Assembly: GCA_016790695.1 (NCBI GenBank)
Contig: JAEUOS010000157.1
Location: 1 to 38,042 of the forward strand
Length of the DNA stretch: 38,042 nucleotides
Source: Burkholderiales bacterium
Lineage (GTDB): Bacteria > Pseudomonadota > Gammaproteobacteria > Burkholderiales > JAEUOS01
Direction of reading: 5' to 3'
The position numbers and the translations under genes are program-made. Shown here piece after piece: positions 1 to 9,799 of this stretch. Each line of letters starts with the position of its first letter. Position 1 is the first letter of the stretch. The notes beneath the pieces were generated by a model. It saw nothing but the letters and a program-made list of their open reading frames with translations. It ran no database searches and was not told where the DNA came from.

Positions 1-549
1 GACCTGGTCAACAACGGTACCTTCGTCGGCGGCAGCGGGGACAATGTGCTCGAATTCACGGGCGATGTCTCAGGCGCAGGTAGCTTCACCGGCAATGTCG
101 CGTTCTCGGGTTCCTACAGTCCGGGCAGTTCACCCGCGCTCGTCACCCATGGCGATACCACTTTCGCAGCGTCCAACGTCCTGACCATGGAACTGGGCGG
201 TCTGGTGCGCGGCAGCGAATACGACGCTATCGACGCCAATTCGCTAGTCCTGGGCGGCACGCTGTCGATCCGCCTGCTCGACCTGGGCGGCGGTCAGTTC
301 GTGCCGACCCCGGGCGCCACGTTCGATCTCCTGAGCGCCACGCTGATCTCCGGCACGTTCGGCAGTTACGACTTTGCCGCGCTGGGTCCCACTCTGACCT
401 GGAGCATTGCCTATCTGACCGATGCCGTCGGCACTACCGACGTAGTGCGATTGAGCGTGACGGCCGTGCCAGAACCCGAAACCTGGATCTTGATGCTGGC
501 CGGTCTTGGGCTGGTGGGTGCCCTGACACGGCGCAAGATGCAGCGCTGA
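1..549 (+). CDS. PEP-CTERM sorting-domain protein, 3' part only
   Basis: The frame is open from the first base of the window, so the start and signal peptide lie upstream; the 182 visible residues are the C-terminal part. They are rich in Gly, Ser, Thr and Asn with alternating hydrophobic residues, as in beta-helical or filamentous surface proteins. The last ~27 residues are a textbook PEP-CTERM signal: VPEPETW, a hydrophobic helix (ILMLAGLGLVGAL) and a basic end (TRRKMQR). In this family the signal is recognised by exosortase (EpsH-type), which cuts and transfers the protein to the surface or extracellular polymer; no exosortase is in this window. An internal GTG at 46 is open but is probably not the real start. 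Function of the passenger is unknown. Confidence 0.85.
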   Translation, partial: DLVNNGTFVGGSGDNVLEFTGDVSGAGSFTGNVAFSGSYSPGSSPALVTHGDTTFAASNVLTMELGGLVRGSEYDAIDANSLVLGGTLSIRLLDLGGGQFVPTPGATFDLLSATLISGTFGSYDFAALGPTLTWSIAYLTDAVGTTDVVRLSVTAVPEPETWILMLAGLGLVGALTRRKMQR

Positions 550-906
550 TCGTCCGTTGGCTTCATTCGGCTGTTCAGCGTGAGCGCCCTTGCTGCTGGC
601 CGTTCGCGTGGTACCAGGCACGCCATGGGAAGGTCGCCGGGCCGGAGGGACCATGCTCGGACTATGCGAATAGGCCGTCACTGCAAGCGGCCGCGTGCAT
701 TTTTCGCGTTGCCTTTGGTCCGCGCGACGGTCCATGGGTGCCGAGCTTGCGAATAGTGGCTGTCCGAGGTAAAGCGATCACGTTGGTCGGGTATGCCATG
801 CTCAGGAACGCGATTTCGCGGCGCGCGGTCGATTCCGGGCGTTCCCGTTCGACCAGGTCCGGAGGAAGCGGATCCCCTGATTCCCGACACGTCCAGGAGC
901 CATGAC
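550..906. other. Intergenic stretch, no gene recognised
   Basis: About 357 bases between the PEP-CTERM gene and the VOC gene. It has lower GC and less codon-like periodicity than its neighbours. Short open frames exist on both strands but none has a convincing start, domain or composition. The 9-mer tgcgaatag occurs twice (near 664 and 747). The 3' end carries the ribosome binding site of the next gene. I see no tRNA, hairpin with T-tract or mobile element remnant. Confidence 0.5.
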
Positions 907-1386
907 ATGCAAGCAAAGAACACGATCTGCCTGTGGTACGACGGCACCGCCCTCGAGGCGGCGCGTTTCTATGCCGAGACCTTCCCGGACAGCGCGGTGG
1001 GGGCGGTGATGCGCGCCCCCGGCGACTATCCGGACGGCAGGCAGGGCGATGTCCTGACCGTCGCGTTCACCGTCGCGGGCATTCCCTGCGTCGGACTCAA
1101 CGGCGGTCCCCAGTTCAAGCACAGCGAGGCGTTCTCGTTCCAGATCGCGACTGACGACCAGGCCGAGACCGATCGCCTGTGGAACGCGATCGTCGGCAAC
1201 GGCGGCCAGGAGAGCGCCTGCGGCTGGTGCAAGGACAAGTGGGGGCTGAACTGGCAGATCACGCCGCGCGTGCTGATCGACGCGATCACCGACCCGGATC
1301 CGGCGGCGGCCAAGCGTGCGTTCGACGCGATGATGACGATGCAGAAGATCGACATCGCGGCAATCGAGGCCGCGCGGCGCGGCTGA
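907..1386 (+). CDS. VOC family protein (PhnB / 3-demethylubiquinone-9 3-methyltransferase-like domain)
   Basis: A 159-residue protein of the PhnB-like glyoxalase fold. The N-terminus (NTICLWYDGTALEAARFY) and the pattern of a Phe-Pro-Asp-Ser turn, 'GLNGGPQFKHSEAFSFQI' and 'CGWCKDKWGLNWQITPRVL' are typical of the family often annotated as 3-demethylubiquinone-9 3-methyltransferase. That name is historical: these small proteins lack a SAM-binding methyltransferase fold and the real substrate is usually unknown. The frame is open back to 793, but the ATG at 907 is chosen because an AGGAG sits at 895-899, 7 bases upstream, and family homology begins there. It stands alone, with 219 bases to the next gene. 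Confidence 0.85.
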   Translation: MQAKNTICLWYDGTALEAARFYAETFPDSAVGAVMRAPGDYPDGRQGDVLTVAFTVAGIPCVGLNGGPQFKHSEAFSFQIATDDQAETDRLWNAIVGNGGQESACGWCKDKWGLNWQITPRVLIDAITDPDPAAAKRAFDAMMTMQKIDIAAIEAARRG

Positions 1387-1417
1387 GGCGGTCGGCGGAG
1401 GACACGCGGCCGCGCGT

Positions 1418-1501
1418 GCCGGACCGCGCGCGTCACCCCGCGGGCGCCGGACCGTGCGCGTGCCCCCACACGCGCCGGACCGTGCGCGTCACCAGCGCCG
1501 G
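1418..1501. repeat. Three-copy 28-bp tandem repeat
   Basis: Copies begin at 1418, 1446 and 1474, exactly 28 bases apart. Each opens with GCCGGACCG, followed by YGCGCGT and, in copies 1 and 3, CACC; the last 8 or so bases of each copy are variable. It lies in the gap between the VOC and RibD-like genes. No coding, terminator or CRISPR-like organisation (spacers are not unique and long) is seen. It may be a slippage product in GC-rich DNA or a protein-binding array. Confidence 0.7.
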
Positions 1502-1605
1502 GCCGCGATCTGGCAACATGCGCGCCATGGCATCCCGGATGCGGCTGCAGCGCGGTCCATGCAGCCGCCGCCCGCCGTTCCGCCCCCACTTCGCCAGCCG
1601 CATTC

Positions 1606-2178
1606 ATGAAGACGCAGTACTACACCGCGACCAGCCTGGACGGATTCATCGCCACCGAGGACGACTCGCTCGAGTGGCTGTTTCCCCTGGGCGACGTCAG
1701 CGACACCGGCTACCCCGCGTTCATCGGCGCGGTCGGCGCGCTGGCGATGGGGGCGGCCACCTACGAGTGGATGCTCCGGCATGCGGTCAAGGTGCAGGAG
1801 GCGGCGGGCGCGGCGTGGCCGTACACGCAGCCGACCTGGGTCTTCTCGCACCGGGCGCTGCCGCTCGTGCCCGGCGCCGACATCCGCCTGGTGCAGGGCG
1901 ACGTGCGCCCCGTGCACGCGCAGATGGCGCGCGCCGCCGCCGGCCGCAATGTCTGGATCGTCGGCGGCGGCGACCTGGCCGGGCAGTTCCACGACGCCGG
2001 GCTCCTCGACGAGGTGATCCTCCAGGTGGGCTCGGTCACGCTCGGCGCGGGCAAGCCGCTGTTCCCGCGCCGGGTCACCAGCCCGCCATGGACGCTCGTG
2101 TCGGTGCGCCAGATCGGCCCGGGCTTCGCCGAGCTGCATTACCGAATTCCCACTTCCCGCGCCGCGCACGCGGCCTGA
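1606..2178 (+). CDS. Dihydrofolate reductase family protein (RibD C-terminal domain)
   Basis: A 190-residue single-domain protein of the RibD_C/DHFR fold, a group of NADPH-dependent reductases. Visible landmarks are the N-terminal strand and loop 'TSLDGFIA' (residues 9-16), an acidic turn, the nucleotide-binding segment 'NVWIVGGGDLAGQFHDAGLLDE' around residues 115-135, and 'LGAGKPLFP' that follows, all characteristic of the stand-alone YwjB/YyaP-like members. Substrate is unknown; these small proteins are not usually the riboflavin enzyme. There is no clear Shine-Dalgarno sequence before the ATG at 1606. The amidase starts only 8 bases after the stop, so the two are probably co-transcribed. 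Confidence 0.85.
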   Translation: MKTQYYTATSLDGFIATEDDSLEWLFPLGDVSDTGYPAFIGAVGALAMGAATYEWMLRHAVKVQEAAGAAWPYTQPTWVFSHRALPLVPGADIRLVQGDVRPVHAQMARAAAGRNVWIVGGGDLAGQFHDAGLLDEVILQVGSVTLGAGKPLFPRRVTSPPWTLVSVRQIGPGFAELHYRIPTSRAAHAA

Positions 2179-2186
2179 CACCGCCC

Positions 2187-3641
2187 ATGACCGCCACCCC
2201 GATCGTCGAACTCGACGCGACCGCCCTGTCGCAGGCAATCCACGCGCGCGAGGTCTCCTGCCGCGAGACGATGCAGGCCTACCTGGCGCGCTGGGACGCG
2301 GTCAACCCGGCGCTCAACGCGCTGGTCAATCGCCGGCCGCCGGAGGTGCTGCTGCAGGAAGCGGCGGCGTGCGACGCGGAGCTTGCCGCCGGCCGCTCGC
2401 GCGGCTGGCTGCACGGCATCCCGCAGGCGATCAAGGACGCGTCCGCGGCCGCCGGGCTGCCGACCACCTACGGCTGCCGGCCGCTCGCCGACGCGGTCGC
2501 CGCGCGCGACAGCATCATGACCGCGCGCATCCGCGGCGCCGGCGCCATCATCGTCGGCAAGACCAACGTGCCGGAGTTCGGCCTCGGCTCGCACACCTTC
2601 AACGAGCTCTTCGGCGTCACGCGCAACGCCTGGGACCCGGCGCGCACGGCGGGCGGCAGCAGCGGCGGGGCCTGCGCGGCGCTCGCGGCGCGCATGCTGC
2701 CGGTGGCCGACGGCTCCGACTTCATGGGCTCGCTGCGCAATCCGGCCGGCTGGCACAACCTGTTCGGGCTGCGCCCGAGCCAGGGGCTGGTGCCGTTCGG
2801 CCCCGGATCGGACGTGTGGATCAGCCAGCTCGGCACCGAAGGCCCGCTCGCGCGCAGCGTGCGCGACCTCGCGCGCCTGCTTGCCACGCAGTCCGGGCAC
2901 GACCCGCGCGTGCCCCTGTCGTGGAGCGATCCGCAGCTCGCGGGCCTGGCCGAACGCCTGCCCGCGGACGCCGCGCCGCTCCGCGGCGTGCGCATCGGCT
3001 GGTGGGGCGACCTCGGCGGGCACCTCGCGACCGAGCCCGGCGTGCTCGAGGCCTGCAGCGCGGCGCTCGCGCGCTGCGCCGCGGCGGGCGCGCAGGTGGA
3101 GGCGCGCGCGCACGGTTTCGATGCCGCCGCCCTCTGGGAGACCTGGCTCACCTGGCGCCAGGCGCTGACCGGGGCGCGCGTGGCGGCGGTGCTCGCGCTG
3201 CCGGGCGCGCGCGCGCAGATCAAGCCGGAAGCCTTGTGGGAGCACGCGCAGGGCGAGCGCCTGGACTTCGCGCGCTTCGAGCGCGCCGCGCAGGCCCGCA
3301 CCGCGTTCTTCCACCACCTGCTGCGCACCTTCGAGGCGGTCGACCTGATCGCGCTGCCCACGGCGCAGGTGTGGCCGTTCCCGGTCGAGACGCGCTGGCC
3401 GGCCGCGATCGCCGGGCGTGCGATGGACACCTACCACCGCTGGATGGAGTGCACGATCTACGCGACGCTTGCCGGGGCGCCGGCGATCAGCGTGCCCGCG
3501 GGCTTCGATGCGTCCGGCCGCTGGCCGGTCGGCCTGCAGCTGATCGCGCCGCCGCGCGCCGATGCCCGCCTGCTCGCGTGCGCGGCCGCCTACGAGCACC
3601 TGATCGGCGACTGGCTGGCGCGGCGGCCGGCGGGTGCCTGA
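2187..3641 (+). CDS. Amidase signature family protein
   Basis: A 484-residue amidase-signature enzyme that hydrolyses a C-N amide bond. The Ser-cisSer-Lys triad can be read directly: Lys83 in 'QAIKDAS', cis-Ser158 in 'GGSSGGAC', nucleophile Ser182 in 'FMGSLRNP'. The spacings of 75 and 24 residues are the same as in fatty acid amide hydrolase. The loop before the nucleophile reads DFMGS rather than the common DxGGS. The frame is open upstream to 1179, but that part overlaps the RibD-like gene; the ATG at 2187 gives the usual family N-terminus (a helix ending 'REVSCRETMQAYLARWDAVNP'). No signal peptide, so cytoplasmic. It is not GatA, as no gatB/gatC is nearby and the protein is a generic amidase; substrate unknown. 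Confidence 0.9.
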   Translation: MTATPIVELDATALSQAIHAREVSCRETMQAYLARWDAVNPALNALVNRRPPEVLLQEAAACDAELAAGRSRGWLHGIPQAIKDASAAAGLPTTYGCRPLADAVAARDSIMTARIRGAGAIIVGKTNVPEFGLGSHTFNELFGVTRNAWDPARTAGGSSGGACAALAARMLPVADGSDFMGSLRNPAGWHNLFGLRPSQGLVPFGPGSDVWISQLGTEGPLARSVRDLARLLATQSGHDPRVPLSWSDPQLAGLAERLPADAAPLRGVRIGWWGDLGGHLATEPGVLEACSAALARCAAAGAQVEARAHGFDAAALWETWLTWRQALTGARVAAVLALPGARAQIKPEALWEHAQGERLDFARFERAAQARTAFFHHLLRTFEAVDLIALPTAQVWPFPVETRWPAAIAGRAMDTYHRWMECTIYATLAGAPAISVPAGFDASGRWPVGLQLIAPPRADARLLACAAAYEHLIGDWLARRPAGA

Positions 3642-3899
3642 AGCGCGCGGGGGCGGGCGCATATGTCACCGCGATACGATGAATCGATCCACGCCCGGGA
3701 AGTGGACGATGGCGCGCTTGCCGTGGCCGTCGTCCTGCCTGGCGCATGCGCCCGCTCGCGGGGCGGCCTCGGAAGGCGTGGAGAAGCGCGCGCCAGGATG
3801 GACGAGAACGGGGTGAATGGGAAAATCGGCTTCGGGTCGGCCTGACGGCGGCGTCGAGGCGAGATCGCGGCCGCCGGCATCGAATGCAAAGGAGCAATC

Positions 3900-4358
3900 A
3901 TGTTTCTCTCGGCAAGGGCAATCGCGGAAATGGCGGGGCAGGAGAAGGTTCACTTCCTGAACGACGCTGCCGTGCGCACCGGCAAGTCGCTCGGCGATGC
4001 GGCGGGCCTCAGGAACATCGGCGTGCATCTCATCTCGGTCCGGCCCGGGCACTACTCGACCGAGCATCATGTCCACCTCTTCGAGGAGGAGTGCGTCTAT
4101 GTCCTCTCCGGGCAGGGCACCGCGTTCGTCGGTCAGGACCAGCATGCGATCGGCCCCGGCGACTTCATCGCCTGCCCGCTCAATGGTGTCGCGCACTCGA
4201 TGCTGGCTTCCGGCACCGAGCCGCTGGTCTGTCTGGTCATGGGGCAGCGTCTCAATCAGGACGTCACCGACTATCCCAACCGGAAGAAGCGCCTGTATCG
4301 CAACAATGGCGAGTGGAACCTGGTCGAGCAGGCGGACATTCAGCACATCAAGCGGTGA
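3900..4358 (+). CDS. Single-domain cupin protein
   Basis: A 152-residue small cupin. Motif 1 is intact: Gly50, His57-x-His59, Glu63 and Gly71 with the standard spacing; motif 2 supplies His99 in 'PLNGVAHS'. Together these give the 2 x His, Glu, His metal site, so a metal-bound cupin is likely. The C-terminal 'DYPNRKKRLYRN...WNLVE' tail is seen in many bacterial cupins of unknown role. The start is well set by AAGGAG at 3889-3894, five bases before the ATG. The 258 bases before it (3642-3899) hold no recognisable gene. Substrate or ligand cannot be told. Confidence 0.85.
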   Translation: MFLSARAIAEMAGQEKVHFLNDAAVRTGKSLGDAAGLRNIGVHLISVRPGHYSTEHHVHLFEEECVYVLSGQGTAFVGQDQHAIGPGDFIACPLNGVAHSMLASGTEPLVCLVMGQRLNQDVTDYPNRKKRLYRNNGEWNLVEQADIQHIKR

Positions 4359-4530
4359 TGCCGGGCGACCGGGAAGCTTGCGGCCCGCCGGCGCGCGGAC
4401 CGGGTTTCGGGCAGCCTGAGCGACGTCCTGACCGATCGCCTTGGCGATCGGGTGCCGGCGGGCCGGGGAAACGCGGGTGTGCCAGTCGGACGTGAAGGGA
4501 TGTCGGAGGCAGGCGTCGGGGGGAGGTACC

Positions 4531-4968
4531 GTGGGTCTACGTGCAAGCTGTCTGTGCCAGGGCGTCGCCCTCGAGATCGACGGCGAGGTGCGCGACATGC
4601 TTTACTGCCACTGCAGCATGTGCCGCAAGGCGCACGGCACAGCGTTCCGGGCGCGCGGCCGTGTCCGGACGCGCGACCTGCGCTGGGTCCGCGGCGAGGA
4701 ACTGGTGCGCTACTACGAGTCGTCGCCGGGCGAACGGCGGGGCTTTTGCTCGGTGTGCGGCTCGAACATCCTGACCAGGTTCGCTGCGCGGCCGCAGGAG
4801 GTCGGGTTCGCACTGGGAATTCTTGACGACGACCCGGGCAACCGCCCGACCTGCCACGTCTTTGTCGGTTCGAAGGCGCCCTGGTATCGGATCACCGATT
4901 CCCTGCCGCAGTACGAGGCGTTTCCTCCCGGCTATGGGCCGCCGCGCGCGCCGGACCGTGACGGCTGA
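4531..4968 (+). CDS. GFA family protein (CENP-V/glutathione-dependent formaldehyde-activating fold)
   Basis: A 145-residue zinc-binding protein. Cysteines fall in the family pattern: C7-x-C9, then C26-H-C28-x-x-C31, then C73-x-x-C76, binding two zinc ions. The archetype, Gfa, was described as speeding addition of formaldehyde to glutathione; most homologues have unknown substrates. I chose the GTG at 4531 because GGGAGG lies at 4521-4526 and the conserved CLCQGVALEI segment begins six residues later. The frame is open back to a TTG at 4441, but that extension is Arg/Gly-rich and unlike the family. No alcohol dehydrogenase (adhI/frmA) is next door. Confidence 0.85.
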   Translation: MGLRASCLCQGVALEIDGEVRDMLYCHCSMCRKAHGTAFRARGRVRTRDLRWVRGEELVRYYESSPGERRGFCSVCGSNILTRFAARPQEVGFALGILDDDPGNRPTCHVFVGSKAPWYRITDSLPQYEAFPPGYGPPRAPDRDG

Positions 4969-5070
4969 CGCAGGAGTGAACCCTTGCCGGGAAGCGGCGC
5001 CGGGCCGCGCGCCGGCGGCTCGCGCGGCGTTCGCGGCCTGGCCGCGCCGCGCCCGCGACCGCTCGATCGC

Positions 5071-5937
5071 ATGCGCGCCGCGCTGATTTTCCGCCGACCC
5101 GCTGTCGTGCTCGCCCTGTGCGCCGCGCTGGTCACGCAGCGCGGCCTTGCGCAGTCGGCCGAGGCGTCGGCCGCTGACCCGAACCTCGCGCATCCGCACC
5201 AGGTCGTCACCGTCGCTGGCCCGGGCTACACCCTGTCGGGGCTCGTGGCCCACCAGCGCGACGCCCGGACGTTCAGGCACGGCGTTGCGCTGTTTCCCGG
5301 CTATCCGGGGATCATGCGGCTGCGCGACGAGAACGGGCAGCCGCGCTTCGAGTTGCGCGGCAATTTCCTGGTGCGCTCGCGCCGGCACTGGCTGGACGAC
5401 GAGACGCTGGTCGTCGTGGTGGACGCGCCGTCGGACCAGTGGTCGACCTTCGATCAGTGGTTCCGCGCGGACCCGCGCTACGGCGCGGACGTGGCGGCAC
5501 TGCTCGACGAGACCGCGCGACGCTTCGGCGTGCAGGAGTGGACGTTCGTCGGCACCAGCGAAGGCTCGGTGAGCGCCTACCATGCGGCGCGCATGAATCC
5601 AGGGCGGGCACGCCGCCTGATCCTCACGGCCTCGCTGTTCCGGGCGACGCGCAACGGGCCGGGCCTGTCCGGGGTCACCTGGGACGGCCTGGCCGCGCGG
5701 CTGCTCTGGGTGCATCACGAGAACGATCCCTGCGCGTACACCTCCCATCGCGACGCCCGGCGCTTCGCCGAGAGAAGCCGCAGCCCGCTGGTCACGGTGC
5801 GCGGCGGCGGGCCCGGGCGCGGCGACGACTGCCAGGCGTTCACCGCCCACGGGTTCGTCGGCGTGGAGAGCGAGACCGTCAATGCGATGCGGCAGTGGAT
5901 GAAGACCGGGGTGACGCCCGCCGATGTTGCGCGATGA
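5071..5937 (+). CDS. Exported alpha/beta hydrolase
   Basis: A 288-residue protein with an N-terminal signal peptide: basic 'FRRP', a hydrophobic run 'AVVLALCAALV' and a cleavage site near 'GLAQ|SA'. The hydrolase triad is visible as Ser163 in 'GTSEGS' (G-x-S-x-G), Asp219 in 'HHENDPC' and His260 in 'TAHGF'. It therefore looks like an active periplasmic or lipid-facing esterase or hydrolase; substrate unknown. The frame is open to 4984, but the first 29 codons are Arg/Gly/Pro-rich and precede a normal signal peptide, so the ATG at 5071 is preferred. It has its own position between the GFA gene (about 100 bases upstream) and typA. Confidence 0.75.
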   Translation: MRAALIFRRPAVVLALCAALVTQRGLAQSAEASAADPNLAHPHQVVTVAGPGYTLSGLVAHQRDARTFRHGVALFPGYPGIMRLRDENGQPRFELRGNFLVRSRRHWLDDETLVVVVDAPSDQWSTFDQWFRADPRYGADVAALLDETARRFGVQEWTFVGTSEGSVSAYHAARMNPGRARRLILTASLFRATRNGPGLSGVTWDGLAARLLWVHHENDPCAYTSHRDARRFAERSRSPLVTVRGGGPGRGDDCQAFTAHGFVGVESETVNAMRQWMKTGVTPADVAR

Positions 5938-6409
5938 TCCGAGGGCCGGGCGCGCCCGGGCGAGACCAACGGCCCCGTCTCGGCGACCCGCGCGTCGAGC
6001 CCGCAGGCGGCCGCGGCAGCGGCGGTGGTCGCGATCCCGATGCGCCGGCGCAACCCTGGCATCGTGCTTTCCCTGGCTGGCCCAGGGCGCGTGCATCTTT
6101 GCAACCAAGCCGGAGCGCAGGCGCGATCAGCGCGCGCGCGGCGTCCGGGAGATGCCTGGCGACTGATTTCCGCGCGCGCCCTCCGGCGCCAGCGCGTCCG
6201 GCAGGCGTGCGCCACCCGGATCGCCGGTGACGGGGCCGGGGGGGCGGCGGCTGCGGCGAGTTGGGTAATTTTTGTTGAAAAACAATGGCTTTCGTCACAT
6301 TGGCCGGGTAGAATTGCGGGTTTTGCGGTGCAGCATTCGGCTGCGCCGCGGCCGGCGTCGGAAGCCGCACGTGTTCGTCCGGCGCGGGTTGCCATCTTCA
6401 GAGGTTCCC
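5938..6409. other. Long leader/intergenic region upstream of typA
   Basis: About 472 bases with no gene I can support. The first 300 bases are GC-rich with shadow frames only. From 6259 to 6314 the composition changes abruptly to an AT-rich patch containing a small hairpin (ttgtt-gaaa-aacaa, 6272-6285) and a TAGAAT hexamer at 6309-6314. The patch is the most likely site of the typA promoter. The last ~10 bases carry the typA ribosome binding site (AGAGG, 6400-6404). Confidence 0.5.
6309..6314 (+). promoter_or_regulatory. Possible -10 element for typA
   Basis: TAGAAT differs from the sigma-70 -10 consensus at one position and lies in the only AT-rich island of the region, 95 bases before the typA start. 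No good -35 hexamer sits 16-18 bases upstream (TTGAAA at 6275-6280 is 28 bases away), so this is tentative. Confidence 0.3.
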
Positions 6410-8227
<1,818 letters not shown>

Positions 8228-8241
8228 CCCGCCCCGGCTGC

Positions 8242-8260
8242 CGGCGCGCATCGTGCGCCG
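8242..8260. terminator. Possible hairpin terminator between typA and mltA
   Basis: CGGCGC at 8242-8247 pairs with GCGCCG at 8255-8260, and the stem extends inward by a G-T and a C-G pair to a 3-base loop. It lies 15 bases after the typA stop, between convergent genes. There is no T-tract, so intrinsic activity is uncertain. Confidence 0.3.
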
Positions 8261-8329
8261 CCGCGCGGGCCCGCCGGGCGCCGCGGGCTGGCGGTGGACG
8301 CGGTGCCGGTGCGTGCGCCGCGGTGCGTG

Positions 8330-9640
8330 CTACGGCGGCGGCGCGCCGGCGTCCGCCGGCCACAGCAGCCAGATTTCGCCGGCCTGGCGCATGCGTCCGG
8401 CTTCGCGCCCGGCGTCGTCGCCGAAGCCCCAGAAGAAGTCGCCGCGGTTGGCGCCGCGTATCGCGCCGCCGGTGTCCTGCGCCACCATCAGGCGCTGCAG
8501 CGGGCGGTTCGTGTTCGGCCAGGTCGTCGCCAGCCACACCGGGCTGCCGAGCGGCACGAACGCCGGGTCGACCGCGAGCGAGCGCCCGGCCGTCAGCGGC
8601 AGGCCCTGCGCCCCGAGCGGCCCGGGCAGGTCGGCGCCGTCGCCCATGCCGGTCTCGCGAAAGAACACGAAGCTCGGGTTGGCGTTGAGCAGCGCGGCCA
8701 GGCGCGCGGGGTTGGCGCGCGCCCAGGCCTTGATCCCCTGCATCGACGCGGCCTCGGCGCGCAGCTCGCCCTGGTCGATGAGGAGGCGGCCGATCGAGCG
8801 GTAGGGATGGCCGTTCTGGTCCGCGTAGTTGAGGCGCACCGTCTGGCCGGTGTCGAGGCGCACCCGGCCCGAGCCCTGGATCATCAGGAAGAACAGGTCG
8901 ATCGGGTCGTCGACGTAGAGCAGTTCGCGCCCCGGCAGCGCGCCGCGCCCCGCCTCGAGCTCGGCGCGCGTGAAGTAGGGCACCACGCGCCGTCCGTCGA
9001 GGCGCCCGCGCAGGCGCTGGCCCTTGAGCTCGGGGCGCAGGTCGCCGAGGTCGATGACCAGGAGGTCGTCCGGCACGCCGTAGACCGGATGCACGAACGG
9101 CGCGCGGCGGGTGCGGCTGCCGGTAAGAAGCGGCTCGTAGTAGCCGGTGATGAGGCCGGCGGGCGGGCTGCCGTCGGCATCGACGCGCCGCCACGGCTGC
9201 AGGCGCGTCTCGACGAACGCGCGGGCGCCGGCGGCGCCGCTGCGCTCGGCGGCTTCACACACGCCGCGCCATTCGGCCTGGCGCCGGAGCAGCGCGCAAC
9301 TGGCGACGAACGCGCCCCAGGCGGCGCCGTGCTCGTCGGCGCCCCAGCCGGGCAGGGCCGACCAGTCGCCGCGCTGCCACTGCGGCCGCGGCGGCGGCGG
9401 CGCCGGTTTGTCGCACACGCACGGCGCGCAGGCCGCCGGCGCGGGCGTGGGCGCCGGCGCGGGGCAGACGGGCGCGGCCGCGGTCTGCGCCGCGGGCGCG
9501 GGGCTCGCGACGGGCGGCACCGGCGGCGTCACCGCGGCCGGGACGCCGGGGCCGCCCTGCGCGCAGGCGGCCAGCAGCGCGGCGGCGAATAGAATCGCGG
9601 GTCGGGATGGCGGAGGCGCGGCGATGCTTGCGGACGGCAT
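8330..9640 (-). CDS. mltA: Membrane-bound lytic murein transglycosylase A
   Basis: A 436-residue outer-membrane lipoprotein that cleaves peptidoglycan glycan strands, forming 1,6-anhydromuramyl ends. A lipoprotein signal ends in LLAAC (Cys26), followed by a low-complexity Pro/Ala linker. The MltA domain is clear ('GYYEPLLTGSRTRRAPFVHPVYG', 'DPIDLFFLMIQGSGRV'), and the C-terminal 3D domain carries the catalytic Asp389 in 'AQDTGGAIRGANRGD' and 'DFFWGFG'. The frame continues to 9757; ATGs at 9649 and 9640 both fit a signal peptide and neither has a good ribosome binding site. The 5' end overlaps a divergent small membrane-protein gene. apaG lies upstream on the same strand. Confidence 0.92.
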   Translation of the reverse strand: MPSASIAAPPPSRPAILFAAALLAACAQGGPGVPAAVTPPVPPVASPAPAAQTAAAPVCPAPAPTPAPAACAPCVCDKPAPPPPRPQWQRGDWSALPGWGADEHGAAWGAFVASCALLRRQAEWRGVCEAAERSGAAGARAFVETRLQPWRRVDADGSPPAGLITGYYEPLLTGSRTRRAPFVHPVYGVPDDLLVIDLGDLRPELKGQRLRGRLDGRRVVPYFTRAELEAGRGALPGRELLYVDDPIDLFFLMIQGSGRVRLDTGQTVRLNYADQNGHPYRSIGRLLIDQGELRAEAASMQGIKAWARANPARLAALLNANPSFVFFRETGMGDGADLPGPLGAQGLPLTAGRSLAVDPAFVPLGSPVWLATTWPNTNRPLQRLMVAQDTGGAIRGANRGDFFWGFGDDAGREAGRMRQAGEIWLLWPADAGAPPP

Positions 9641-9776
9641 GTGGATCATTCTGCTGGAAATGCTGGTGGCGCTCGCGCTCGGCCTGTTCATCGTCTGGTG
9701 GACCTGGCCGCGCGGCAGGAAGCCCGCGGAGCGCGACCCGGCGGCGCCGGAGGACAAGGATACGGACAGGCGCTGA
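9624..9776 (+). CDS. Small single-pass membrane protein, 50 residues
   Basis: Unrecognised by family. The protein has a short N-terminus (MLADGM), one strong membrane helix (WIILLEMLVALALGLFIVWW, residues 7-26) and a charged, hydrophilic tail rich in Arg, Asp, Glu and Lys, giving an N-out or N-in single-pass topology with a soluble tail. GGAGG at 9612-9616 lies 7 bases before the ATG, better than the ribosome binding site of its divergent neighbour mltA. Its first 17 bases overlap the proposed 5' end of mltA on the other strand. A TAGAAT at 9590-9595 could be its -10. The clean helix and site make it likely to be a real gene. Confidence 0.6.
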   Translation: MLADGMWIILLEMLVALALGLFIVWWTWPRGRKPAERDPAAPEDKDTDRR

Positions 9777-9799
9777 TGCTCCGCGGGTCGCGCTAGTGG

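Noticed and set aside
1418..1501. CRISPR array at the 28-bp repeats
   Set aside because: Only three copies, no unique 30-base spacers between repeats (the period equals the repeat), and no cas genes in the window.
1179..2186. Upstream extension of the amidase frame by 336 codons
   Set aside because: It overlaps the VOC and RibD-like genes, is Arg-rich, and homology begins at the ATG at 2187.
3642..3899. Possible small plus-strand gene at 3634-3816
   Set aside because: No start with a ribosome binding site, no recognisable fold, overlaps the end of the amidase frame, and the sequence looks like non-coding GC-rich DNA.
5937..6061. Short minus-strand frame starting with a basic and Ala-rich signal-like segment (MPGLRRRIGIATTAAAAAACG)
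   Set aside because: It has no ribosome binding site, continues antisense into the hydrolase gene, and its composition is that of GC-shadow frames.
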